Below, one piece after another: positions 14,845 through 22,889 of a stretch of DNA of 35,611 nucleotides. The notes beneath the pieces were generated by a model that saw only the letters and a list, made by a program, of their open reading frames with translations, was not told the DNA's origin and did not search any database. Both the position numbers and the translations under genes were made by a program. This DNA comes from Bradyrhizobium sp. RP6 (GTDB lineage Bacteria > Pseudomonadota > Alphaproteobacteria > Rhizobiales > Xanthobacteraceae): assembly GCF_003837805.1 (NCBI RefSeq), contig NZ_RQIT01000038.1, forward strand, positions 1 to 35,611, given 5' to 3'. Numbering within the stretch: the stretch's first letter is position 1; each line of letters starts with the position of its first letter.

Positions 14845-16731
14845 CTAACCATCAAGAAGTGAGCGCGCTATCAAGACATCCAGTACCGCTTTCGCTGAAT
14901 GCTCTAGGGTCTGCTCCATGGTCCTGAGATGAATATCCGGTGTTTCTGGTGCTTCGTAGCACGCGTCGATTCCGGTGAAGTTCTTGATGTTGCCTGATTT
15001 CGCCTTTGAGTACAGCCCTTTCGGGTCTCGCCGCGCGCATTCCTCGATCGGCGTATCGACAAAGACTTCTATGAACTCTTCCTTGCCAACCAGGATGCGC
15101 ACCCTATCCCGTTCGGCTCTCGTCGGCGAGATGAACGAGCAGATCACAATCAAGCCGCTGTCCGCCATCAACTTGGCAACTTCACCGACACGCCGAATGT
15201 TCTCCACGCGGTCCGCCTCCGAGAAGCCCAGATCGGCGCTTAAGCCATGTCGGAGGTTGTCGCCATCCAGCAGCATTGTATGCCGCGACCTCGCAAACAG
15301 CTTTTGATCAACCAAATTCGCAATCGCCGACTTTCCCGCGCCGGACAGGCCGGTGAACCAAATGACGCAAGGCTTCTGATTCTTGAGCGCGGCACGCTCC
15401 CTCCTATCCACGGATAGGGCTTGCCTAGCAATATTGGCGGTCTGCCGTAGCGGAAAGGCAATCATGCCGGCCCCGGCCGTACGATTGGTGTAACGATCGA
15501 TGAAGATGAATGATCCGGTCTTCCGATTGACGTCGTAAGCATCGAATACTGCGGGCATGGTGGTCGCAACATTACAGAAGGCGATCTCGTTCAACGAAAC
15601 CATCCCGGCGGCCAGATGCTCACAAGTGTTGACGTCGATCCGGTGCCGAATGTCGGTAATGCTGCCGGAAATCGTCTGCGATCCGATCCGCAGGATGTAA
15701 TTGCGTCCGGGAGCGAGCGGCTCCTCGTCCATCCAAATCACATAAGCAGCGAACAGGTCGGCGACCTTCGGTTGATCGTCCGGTCGGGACAGAATGTCGC
15801 CACGGCCGATATCAATTTCGTCTTCCAGTGTAATGGTCACCGCATCCCCGGCTTCGGCGCCGACAAGGTCGCCACCGTGGGTCACGATCCGCTTGACGCG
15901 CGTGGTCCGTCCCGACGTGGCGACAATGATCTCATCCCCCGCCGAGATCCTCCCGGAAGCCACCGTCCCGGCATAGCCTCGAAAATCCGGATTTGGCCGG
16001 TTCACCCATTGTACCGGAAAGCGGAAAGCCTGGCTTGCGGTGCCGGACTGGATGTCAATGCTCTCCAAATATTCAAGCAGGCAGGGACCACGATACCAGT
16101 TGGCACACGCGGAGCGGTCTACGACGTTATCCCCGTAGCGGGCCGAGATCGGGATCGCGACGATCGAGGTGAAGCCGAGACCGGCGGCAAAGGCCATATA
16201 GTCGCGCGCGATCCGATCGAAGCACTCCTTGTCGTATGCGACAAGATCGATCTTGTTCACTGCCAGCACGATATGACGAATACCGAGAAGCGCACAGATA
16301 AAGGAGTGGCGGCGCGTCTGAACCATCACGCCTTTGCGGGCATCGATCAGGATAATGGCGAGCTGGGCTTGCGAGGCGCCAGTAGCCATATTGCGGGTAT
16401 ACTGCTCGTGGCCGGGAGTGTCGGCCACCATGAAGGAGCGCCGCGGCGTAGTGAAGAAGCGGTAGGCAACATCGATCGTAATGCCCTGCTCCCGTTCGGC
16501 CTCGAGGCCGTCCACAAGCAGCGCGAAGTCGATGTTATCCCCGGTGCTACCGTACTTGATGCTGTCGCGTTCCAGCGCCATGATCTGATCGCGGTAGATC
16601 ATCTTGCTGTCGTGCAGTAATCGGCCGATCAGCGTCGATTTTCCGTCGTCCACCGAGCCACATGTGATGAATCGCAGCTGATCCTTCGTTCGCGCCGGAA
16701 CCGGTTCCATTGTCGGCTTTGTAAACATCAA
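14845..16731 (-). CDS. nodQ: NodQ, CysN-CysC fusion: ATP sulfurylase GTPase subunit plus APS kinase
   Basis: 628 aa, close to the length of NodQ in sulfating rhizobia. Residues 1 to about 430 are the CysN GTPase: Walker A GSVDDGKST (25-33), DTPGHEQ (104-110) and NKID (159-162), followed by two beta-barrel domains. Residues about 450-628 are the APS kinase: GLSGAGKS (461-468), DGDNLRHGL, FISPTRAERD and DPKGLYSKAKSG. The protein stimulates adenylylsulfate formation by NodP and phosphorylates it to PAPS, the sulfate donor of sulfotransferases. The ATG overlaps the nodP stop by 4 nt. A housekeeping CysN-CysC is the alternative; the neighbouring sulfotransferase favours a dedicated PAPS supply. 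All catalytic motifs are intact. Confidence 0.88.
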   Translation of the reverse strand: MMFTKPTMEPVPARTKDQLRFITCGSVDDGKSTLIGRLLHDSKMIYRDQIMALERDSIKYGSTGDNIDFALLVDGLEAEREQGITIDVAYRFFTTPRRSFMVADTPGHEQYTRNMATGASQAQLAIILIDARKGVMVQTRRHSFICALLGIRHIVLAVNKIDLVAYDKECFDRIARDYMAFAAGLGFTSIVAIPISARYGDNVVDRSACANWYRGPCLLEYLESIDIQSGTASQAFRFPVQWVNRPNPDFRGYAGTVASGRISAGDEIIVATSGRTTRVKRIVTHGGDLVGAEAGDAVTITLEDEIDIGRGDILSRPDDQPKVADLFAAYVIWMDEEPLAPGRNYILRIGSQTISGSITDIRHRIDVNTCEHLAAGMVSLNEIAFCNVATTMPAVFDAYDVNRKTGSFIFIDRYTNRTAGAGMIAFPLRQTANIARQALSVDRRERAALKNQKPCVIWFTGLSGAGKSAIANLVDQKLFARSRHTMLLDGDNLRHGLSADLGFSEADRVENIRRVGEVAKLMADSGLIVICSFISPTRAERDRVRILVGKEEFIEVFVDTPIEECARRDPKGLYSKAKSGNIKNFTGIDACYEAPETPDIHLRTMEQTLEHSAKAVLDVLIARSLLDG

Positions 16732-17627
16732 AAGTAGCCTTCCCGCTTCTTCTTCTCCATTGAAGCGGCTTCATCGGTGTCAATTAGGCGCCCCTGGCGC
16801 TCAGACACCGTCGCGGTCTGCATTTCTGCGACGATATCTTCGATCGTCGTCGCATCGGATTCGATAGCCCCGCTCAAAGGATAACATCCAAGGGTGCGAA
16901 AGCGGATCATCCGCATTTCCGGCGTCTCGTCGCAGTTAAGCGGCAATCGCTCGTCGTCAACCATGATCATCGCACCATTTCGATGCACTATCGGTCTTCG
17001 TTTTGCGAAGTAGAGCGGAACGACCGGAATTTTCTCGATCATGATGTATTCCCACACCTCGAGCTCGGTCCAGTTTGACATCGCAAACACGCGCATGGTT
17101 TCGCCCTCGCGAACCCGTGTGTTGAACAGGCTCCAGAGCTCCGGCCGTTGATTACGGGGGTCCCATACATGTCCGGCCGAACGGAAGGAGAGTATCCGTT
17201 CTTTTGCCCGACTCCTTTCCTCATCGCGCCGGGCTCCGCCAAAGGCGGCATCGAATCCGTGGAGGTCGAGCGCCTGTTTCAGCGCGTCCGTTTTCATCAC
17301 CTGGGTATGGAGGGCGGAGCCGGACTTGATCGGATTGATCCCACGCGCGCTGCCGTCCTTGTTGACATGGACAATCAGGTCGAGGCCGAGCCGGCTGGCT
17401 GTCGCGTCTCGGAAGCTGATCATCTCGCGGAACTTCCACGTCGTATCGACGTGAAGCAGCGGGAAAGGTATTTTTGCCGGATAGAACGCCTTGATCGCAA
17501 GGTGTAGCAAAACGCTTGAATCTTTTCCGATGGAGTAAAGCATGACGGGCCTTTTGAACTCGGCGACCACATCACGCATGATTTCAATCGACTCAGCTTC
17601 GAGACGGTGCAGATGTTTTGGCAGCAT
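16728..17627 (-). CDS. nodP: NodP, ATP sulfurylase small subunit (CysD-like)
   Basis: 299 aa, the same length as the classical NodP. PAPS-reductase/N-type ATP pyrophosphatase fold with the PP-loop YSIGKDSSVLLHLA near 39-52, then FPLLHVDTTWKFREMI, the conserved FGGARRDEERSRAKER and the C-terminal REGYF. It transfers the adenylyl group of ATP to sulfate to give APS, driven by the GTPase subunit NodQ. I start it at the ATG at 17627, reading MLPKHLHRLEAESIEIMRD, which matches where the family begins; the frame stays open far upstream without family similarity. The ribosome binding site is weak (AACAAG). It is translationally coupled to nodQ and follows the sulfotransferase gene by about 250 nt. 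Confidence 0.9.
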   Translation of the reverse strand: MLPKHLHRLEAESIEIMRDVVAEFKRPVMLYSIGKDSSVLLHLAIKAFYPAKIPFPLLHVDTTWKFREMISFRDATASRLGLDLIVHVNKDGSARGINPIKSGSALHTQVMKTDALKQALDLHGFDAAFGGARRDEERSRAKERILSFRSAGHVWDPRNQRPELWSLFNTRVREGETMRVFAMSNWTELEVWEYIMIEKIPVVPLYFAKRRPIVHRNGAMIMVDDERLPLNCDETPEMRMIRFRTLGCYPLSGAIESDATTIEDIVAEMQTATVSERQGRLIDTDEAASMEKKKREGYF

Positions 17628-17881
17628 ATATCTTGTTTTCGGTGCAGGATCTCTGTTCTTCGCCGCTCTATGGCTCCAGCCTAGAGCGGGGAATATCTGC
17701 GGCAGAAACGGCCGGCCAAGGCGCATGGCGACAAGCCCCGTTCGACAGCACACTTCGGACGCGGCAGCATATCGCATTCTGCCGCTCGTACGGCCGGCGC
17801 GTGCGGCACACCTGATCGGGAGATCAGCGTGCCGGTTAAGGATCTTGGCTAAATCAACCAGCGTCGCTTGATCACAAGCAT
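17628..17881. other. Spacer between the sulfotransferase and nodP
   Basis: About 250 bases. The nodP frame remains open across nearly the whole spacer on the minus strand (protein-like stretch DQATLVDLAKILNRHADLPI just after the sulfotransferase stop), but there is no plausible early start. I treat it as untranslated; it could hold a second promoter or be the remains of a gene once fused to nodP. Confidence 0.35.
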
Positions 17882-18991
17882 TCAGAGTCCTGAGGAGATC
17901 CTGAGGATCTGCTCAAGCCGCGCGACCTCGCCTCGCAACATCTCGATAGCCACGTCCCGGTTCTCCGAAATGTTCCAAGCATTTTGGACCGATTCTCCAG
18001 CATGAGATCTAGACAGTCCCCCCGCCTTGGCACTTCGCAAATCCCACCAGGTTCGGAATATCCGACGATAAAGTTCGGTTACTTCCCGTCCCGTGTCCAG
18101 AACTCCGGCTTTCTGGGCATGCAGCAGTTCCTGCTCATATCCGAGTTCTACCAAAAGCTCGGCACCGACCAGATCGGTCACGGTTTGCATCTCTTCGACG
18201 CTCAATTGAGATTGCCATGATTTGACAGAGCTTTCGTCGATGGTGTTTCGTTCCAGGATTTTTCGGTCTCCAAAACTGCTGGACTGAAGATAATCTGCTC
18301 GTCCCATGCTCGCCGATGCGACGCCTCCTGGATCACAGCCGAGCGCTGTCAGTAGACGCTGGATTTCATCGTCCGGGTGCGCCACGAGCAGTTCGTATTG
18401 CACCAAATGAGTCTGCGGGCGAGTACGTTGCGCGGCGAGCCTGGGAAGACCCAAAACCAAATCGGCCAGTGAAGATATTATGCCATCGGGCAGTCGAAGC
18501 ATGAGATCAGCGAGACTGGATACGCTGACCGGCTGCGCGCTTTCTGCCCGCAGTGGGATGCCCCACGTCGATTTCAGTGAAGCGGCGATCGCGTAGGGAT
18601 TGCGCATCAGAAGGACATGTGGCGCTTCCGGATAGACGGATTCAACAAAGTCAAGGACGGTCCAGTAGCGTGGCGTCTTATCTATGATGATTCGCTTGCC
18701 CGCTTCTGCCAGATATTGATCGTATGCTGCATCTGCAAAAGCGCGGCTAACGATCGTGCGATCTATCCGTCCCAAGAATTCGGAGGTCGCGGCCTCAATT
18801 AGTGAGCTGCCGGCCGGATGGCGCCGATCCACGTTGCCAAATGCTTCAAGCGCCAGCATTAACCAGGGTTCAGGCGGCGCCACAATGTCTGGATGGCGCT
18901 GCAGCAAATGTGCCAGGAGTGTGGTCCCGGATCGTGGAAGACCAAGGAGAAAGCACACCTCAGGTGAACGACCAAGACGTCCGCTCATCAT
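17882..18991 (-). CDS. PAPS-dependent sulfotransferase, acceptor unknown
   Basis: 369 aa. The 5'-phosphosulfate loop is LPRSGTTLLAHLL (18-30) and the 3'-phosphate-binding segment is LLMRNPYAIAASLKSTW (127-143), with DKTPRYW between them (104-110); these are the standard sulfotransferase motifs in the right order. It belongs to the broad Sulfotransfer_3-like group. It is much longer than NodH (about 250 aa), and I do not recognise it as NodH or NoeE. It lies directly upstream of nodP-nodQ on the same strand, so PAPS made by them would be at hand. Likely acceptors are a Nod factor, a surface polysaccharide or another metabolite (inference). Two ATGs (18991 and 18988) could start it; neither has a strong ribosome binding site. 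Confidence 0.85.
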   Translation of the reverse strand: MMSGRLGRSPEVCFLLGLPRSGTTLLAHLLQRHPDIVAPPEPWLMLALEAFGNVDRRHPAGSSLIEAATSEFLGRIDRTIVSRAFADAAYDQYLAEAGKRIIIDKTPRYWTVLDFVESVYPEAPHVLLMRNPYAIAASLKSTWGIPLRAESAQPVSVSSLADLMLRLPDGIISSLADLVLGLPRLAAQRTRPQTHLVQYELLVAHPDDEIQRLLTALGCDPGGVASASMGRADYLQSSSFGDRKILERNTIDESSVKSWQSQLSVEEMQTVTDLVGAELLVELGYEQELLHAQKAGVLDTGREVTELYRRIFRTWWDLRSAKAGGLSRSHAGESVQNAWNISENRDVAIEMLRGEVARLEQILRISSGL

Positions 18992-19757
18992 TCAGACACT
19001 CGTTCTCGGCAAGCGCCATCTGTCGGCGCTAGCTCGATTGGGCGAAACAAAGCCGGCCGCCGGATCACATGGGAGCAACCGCTTGCGTACAAGGAGTCGA
19101 AAGGACAAGAATTTTGTCTGCCACTCATGACTTGAGACCCGTTCAGTCCGATCGGGCGGGATCACAGAACGATAACTGCAATCGCTTCCCCGATTGCTCG
19201 ACCGATAAAACGAAATCAAGCAACAGCTCAATTGCACGAAGATTGACTGCGAATATGGGAAGGTTGAAAAGAACTATACGGACGTTTGTTAAAGACCGCG
19301 CGCGGCACATGGAAGGTTGATACGTATAGAAGATGCATCCGCTGAGGCATTGAAGAGGTAACTGCGACATGCACCTCGCTGAGGCTCGGCAGACACAAAC
19401 AATTTCGGCATATGAGCGCAGTGCTGCAAAGAAGCAGACCATATCGCGGACATTCACACATGGCAGGACGCAGGTCTTCTCAGCGCGGGAGCGATCCAGA
19501 CGCTACCTCCAGGGAGCGCCGCCGTTGGTCGGTCAACACACTGGATCGGCCGTTCATGTGAGAGATCCTTGACAGGGCCATCACCAAGACAATGTCTTCA
19601 CTGCCGATTTGTCACAACCGTTGAGACCACGCCTAAGAAAGTCCATCAATGATGAGAAGATGCTGGAGCTCCTACCGCGACAGCGAAACACCATCCAAAC
19701 ACTCTTCTCAGCGCGGATCCGCAAAGCTAATTTCCGACAAAATTTCTACGGGTACTG
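18992..19757. other. Intergenic region upstream of the sulfotransferase
   Basis: No convincing gene on either strand. The promoter of the sulfotransferase-nodPQ unit should be here. A poor partial resemblance to a nod box lies at about 19190-19240 (see findings). Confidence 0.4.
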
Positions 19758-19782
19758 AGGGCGGCCCCCAGGGAGCCGCCCT
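19758..19782. terminator. GC-rich hairpin after the small gene at 19811
   Basis: AGGGCGGC (19758-19765) pairs perfectly with GCCGCCCT (19775-19782) around a 9-base loop. It lies 28 nt past the stop of the minus-strand small gene, where a terminator is expected, but there is no U run right after the stem. Confidence 0.5.
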
Positions 19783-19810
19783 ACCGCGCCAGTACCAGCG
19801 CTGCTCAAAA

Positions 19811-19996
19811 CTACCGCTGATGTCCGAGTCCGATTCCAAGATGCAAGGCCTTCTGGCGGAGCGCGCCGACGCTGCGTTTGGTCATCTTTGCTATTTTTAT
19901 GACCGGGGTTCGGGCCTTCGAATGGACTTTGAGCTCCTTGATATCTGCCCTCGTCCATTCGCGCCGCTTAACGCGTTTCTTGGTTGCTTTCTTCAC
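19811..19996 (-). CDS. Small lysine-rich conserved protein
   Basis: 61 aa, strongly basic (MKKATKKRVKRREWTRADIK at the N-terminus). It starts at GTG 19996 with AAGGAG 8 nt upstream. The layout, a Lys/Arg-rich head followed by WTRADIKELK, then IAKMTKRSVGALRQKALHLGI, looks like a short helix-turn-helix or homeodomain-like unit of a type I associate with many copies in Bradyrhizobium genomes. It may bind nucleic acid (inference from charge and the helical pattern). No partner gene is adjacent. Confidence 0.65.
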   Translation of the reverse strand: MKKATKKRVKRREWTRADIKELKVHSKARTPVIKIAKMTKRSVGALRQKALHLGIGLGHQR

Positions 19997-20883
19997 GATG
20001 AATGCTCCTTTTGAGAGGAGCGGCTTGTAGCATAGTTTTCACAGCACGACGACCGCAAAAAACAGACAATATGATAGGAGTTGCGCCAGGGTATAACTTC
20101 GTCATGCCTTCCAAACGCGTGGAATGAGTAAGCCAAGCGCGAGATCAGTTTAGTCGACCGTCTCGACCACGCTGATGTGCATGAAGAGGCCAGATTCTCC
20201 ATCCCTCAGGTTTAAATCAAGCCAGTATCCCTAGCCGCGTTGAACAACTTCGCAATACCCATTACAACGCCACTGTTTCAAATGTGAACTTCGAGATCTA
20301 GTTGAGTACATCACGATCAGCAAGGGGTTGAGCGGCTGGCGGTCACCCCGGCAGCAATTTACGTGGGCTCAATCGCTTGCCGTGGGGCGCTTTCTGCCCG
20401 CGTTCGTTCCCAGCTGCGAAGTCAAAGGGGCGGTTGCTCGGCTTTCGGCTGTTGCGCGGTCTCTCGCTCAACCTACGCCTGCACACTACGCCGATCTAAC
20501 TGTTCGAGCGTCTCAAGATATTCCCTTCCCTCCTCGGTGAGCATCCAGCATCCGGCCTCCCGCATCAGCTTTGGCCGAAAATACCGAGTTGGGGCGCGCG
20601 GCCTGCGATGCGCTTCATACGAGCCGGCCACTCCGGGCCGCTGCTATACAGATATCCAATGCTGCTTAACGACTTCGATGCTCGCCCGGTCGTGCGGCTG
20701 GCCGGCAAGTATCTTCAGTATAGACAGCTGAAAACTCACGCGCACGCCATTGACTCATGCAAGAGCCCGATAACGCCTATTTTGCGGTAAGCTCCAGAGG
20801 CGTGCCCCGCTTTCAAAAGAAAGTTTCCTCCTTAAGCCCAATGCGCGACACCCGCCTGCTGTCGCCGCGGTAAGCAACGCTTT
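19997..20883. other. Intergenic region, mostly decayed
   Basis: No intact gene recognised. On the minus strand, from about 20580 down to 20490, a frame reads YFRPKLMREAGCWMLTEEG then REYLETLEQLDRRSVQA and stops; this resembles the C-terminal end of a winged-helix-type regulator, but nothing upstream supports a full gene. Confidence 0.35.
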
Positions 20884-21168
20884 CTACGGCATCGGCCACA
20901 TCCTGCCCGAAGTTTCCGAAGAACGGTTCAGCATCAGATAGCTGCGTTGACTAGGAGTGTGACGAGGTCTCAACTGCCGCTTGGACCGGTACGAGATCAA
21001 ACGACGTCGGTGGTAACCAAGCTGTTGTACATCTTGACGAATGACGTCGCTCACGGAACGAAACGCCCGCTTCTTTCTCCTCCAATTGCCGTCTAATCCC
21101 GCGGGGATTCCAAAGCCTGTCGGGACGACCAAAAGATCGTGTCTTCGGTTCAAATAGATATCGAACAT
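20884..21168 (-). CDS. Small conserved-type protein, perhaps with an altered C-terminus
   Basis: 94 aa from the ATG at 21168. The first 55 residues (MFDIYLNRRHDLLVVPTGF, then GIPAGLDGNWRRKKRA, SVSDVIRQDVQQLGYHRRRL) have a regular protein-like pattern that I associate with a family of about 60-65 aa small proteins in Bradyrhizobium. The rest (from about 56) is low in hydrophobic pattern and longer than I would expect, so the frame may have lost its original stop. The ribosome binding site is weak. Function unknown. Confidence 0.45.
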   Translation of the reverse strand: MFDIYLNRRHDLLVVPTGFGIPAGLDGNWRRKKRAFRSVSDVIRQDVQQLGYHRRRLISYRSKRQLRPRHTPSQRSYLMLNRSSETSGRMWPMP

Positions 21169-21595
21169 ATGGTGTCTCTTGTCGCACGAGCGTAGATCGA
21201 CCGTTCATCGGTTTGGTGACATCGAAGCAACAGTCTCCCTTAAAGTCACTGGACGACCAAATGACATTCGAAAGCTCCCGTCCTGATACGTCAAGACCGT
21301 CACGGGCACGATGGTCCCGCAAGATGTGGGCGTGTTCACGCCCCAACTTGCGGTCCGCTGAGAGGCGCACTCGACGATCGTCGGACTGAAACGTGGCGAG
21401 AGTACATCTAGTTGACTCAGCTGCTTTGCGGCTCTGCGGAGCCTACGCTCCAAGTTTTGGGTTCTGGCAACTAGTTGATGCGGCATAACCTTGACCAGTC
21501 CTAGCGAGCACATCCTCCCCAGCTTTCAGGCTCCCAAAGCAATGGGTTTACCAGCCGCCGCCTTGGGAAGCAGACGATTACGTTTATCGCCGATA
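21169..21595. other. Intergenic region without a recognised gene
   Basis: A minus-strand frame from 21513 to 21205 is open, but I see no family motif, and protein-like pieces shift between frames. Probably decayed sequence downstream of the amidinotransferase relic. Confidence 0.35.
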
Positions 21596-22218
21596 CTAGT
21601 TGAAGTAATCCTTCGACCCGTCTTCGCGGGCCGTGTCGAGAGTAAAGCAATGGCGCCCCCGATAAAGATCCACCTATGGCGGTGCCGAGCCGGGACGACC
21701 TGAACGCGACTATGTTCCAGGATCCGGGCCAGTTCGGGGCAGGCGTCGTTTACCAAAACGACGTCAGGAGAGACCGAAAGGACGTTGATATCTATGTAAA
21801 GACTGGACAACAGCAGATCGTCATCCTCGTAAGCTGGGGAATTACTTTTGAGTGGTTCGGGCGCGACTATCAGTTGCGCATTGCTTCTGGCAAGCGATCG
21901 GTCACCTCGCAAGACCGCACGAGCAAAAAGTCATCGGTCGATGCACGGTCGCGTTAAGCTCCCGCAACGTGTTCACACAATTCCTTCGACGTCCTCGTTC
22001 AGTTCGTCGAGATAGCGGTTCTTGATCCGGTGGCGGACCCGTGCACCAGCTTGCGTAGCTGCTGCCGCCGACGAGAACGCGGATAATACCACGCCGAGCG
22101 AAGCTTAAGATTGATATAAAGGAATAGATCGCAAGAGAGTTCGCGATCGTGAGCCGCATGATTGGTGGCCGCACCCACCACGACTTCCTTCAATCTCGAC
22201 CACTCGTCGTACCGAATT
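21596..22218 (-). pseudogene. Relic of an arginine:glycine-type amidinotransferase
   Basis: Pieces on the minus strand match the two ends of the AGAT/StrB-type amidinotransferase family. N-terminal part near 22215: YDEWSRLKEVVVGAATNH (the family has a W-x-x-L-x-E-V-I-V-G start), then IKNRYLDELNEDVEGIV near 22015, then, one frame over, NTLRELNATVHRPM. C-terminal part: YIDINVLSVSPDVVLVNDACPELARILEHS near 21790, and after one more shift GGRHCFTLDTAREDG, where the family has the catalytic-cysteine motif GGGFHC, with a stop at 21596. The relic is about 620 nt; an intact gene is about 1.1 kb, so the middle is deleted as well as frameshifted. Such enzymes move an amidino group from arginine to an amine. 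Identification is from motif order. Confidence 0.7.
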
Positions 22219-22620
22219 TAAGGTCACGCTTACCCCATATTGGCCGTGCCTTCAGATTCCATAGACCGACTGCCGATCTGTGCCGATTGTGTAAGTGGAG
22301 CGTCTGCCATAGTAAGGCTACCGCACGGAATGGCAGCGGCCGGAAGTAAGCTTGATCCGGAGCGCCGCCGCCAAGGCTCGAAGGCGGACGCCGGCCATTG
22401 TAGAAGGCGAGGTATCGTCCGATCGAGACGCGGGCGTCGGACACAGTCTCATAGGCATGCTCGACGAGCACGTTGTCGCGCCGGGCAAGCAAGCCGTCCA
22501 TTCTGGTGGCGATGCCATGACAGGCGAGCACGCCGGTGAACCTCGCGCCCGTGAACTACGAGCCTTGTTCGGTGCTGAAGAAGTCCCGCTTCCGTGGAAC
22601 ATTCAGGAAGTGCGAAACCC
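22219..22620 (-). pseudogene. IS3-family transposase (OrfB) C-terminal fragment
   Basis: On the minus strand the frame reads FSTEQGS, a TAG stop where the family has Q, then FTGARFTGVLACHGIATRMDG, then RRDNVLVEHAYETVSDARVSIGRYLAFYNGRRP and PDQAYFRPLP. This is the rve-type integrase end of IS3-family transposases (usual motifs TDQGSQFT and YNGRRPHSSL). About 15 residues (the usual ERLWRSVKYEEVYLR) are missing between NVLVE and HAYETV. Only the last third of the gene remains. Its boundary falls right at the start of the amidinotransferase relic, so this insertion may have removed that gene's promoter. Confidence 0.75.
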
Positions 22621-22628
22621 TTGCTTGC

Positions 22629-22889
22629 TCATGAGAGCTCGTCCTGGCGGGATGCTCGAAAGGCTGATGTGGACGGATTAGCTAATGCAGGTGGGGTTCG
22701 AAGCTCCAACACATCGGCGAAGATTGTCCAATCGCGGACACTCTTTTGCTTGCAAAAATCAGTCTCCGCCTGCTGAGCAGCAGCACTCAGGGAGGCGGCA
22801 TCGACCTTGAATGCTGCCTGGCACGCACGATGCTCGCCGCCAGTATCGTCACAAACGGTCTTAATAAACCGAACATTAAATGAAGGCAT
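22629..22889 (-). CDS. Small conserved-type protein of unknown function
   Basis: 86 aa. It starts at ATG 22889 with GAGAGGGG just upstream. The sequence MPSFNVRFIKTVCDDTGGEH followed by RACQAAFKVDAASLSAAAQQAE, then FCKQKSVRDWTIFADVLEL has the even hydrophobic pattern of a real small alpha/beta protein and a type I associate with Bradyrhizobium. No signal peptide, no membrane segment, two or three cysteines. The gene ends just before the IS3 fragment on the same strand. Confidence 0.6.
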   Translation of the reverse strand: MPSFNVRFIKTVCDDTGGEHRACQAAFKVDAASLSAAAQQAETDFCKQKSVRDWTIFADVLELRTPPALANPSTSAFRASRQDELS

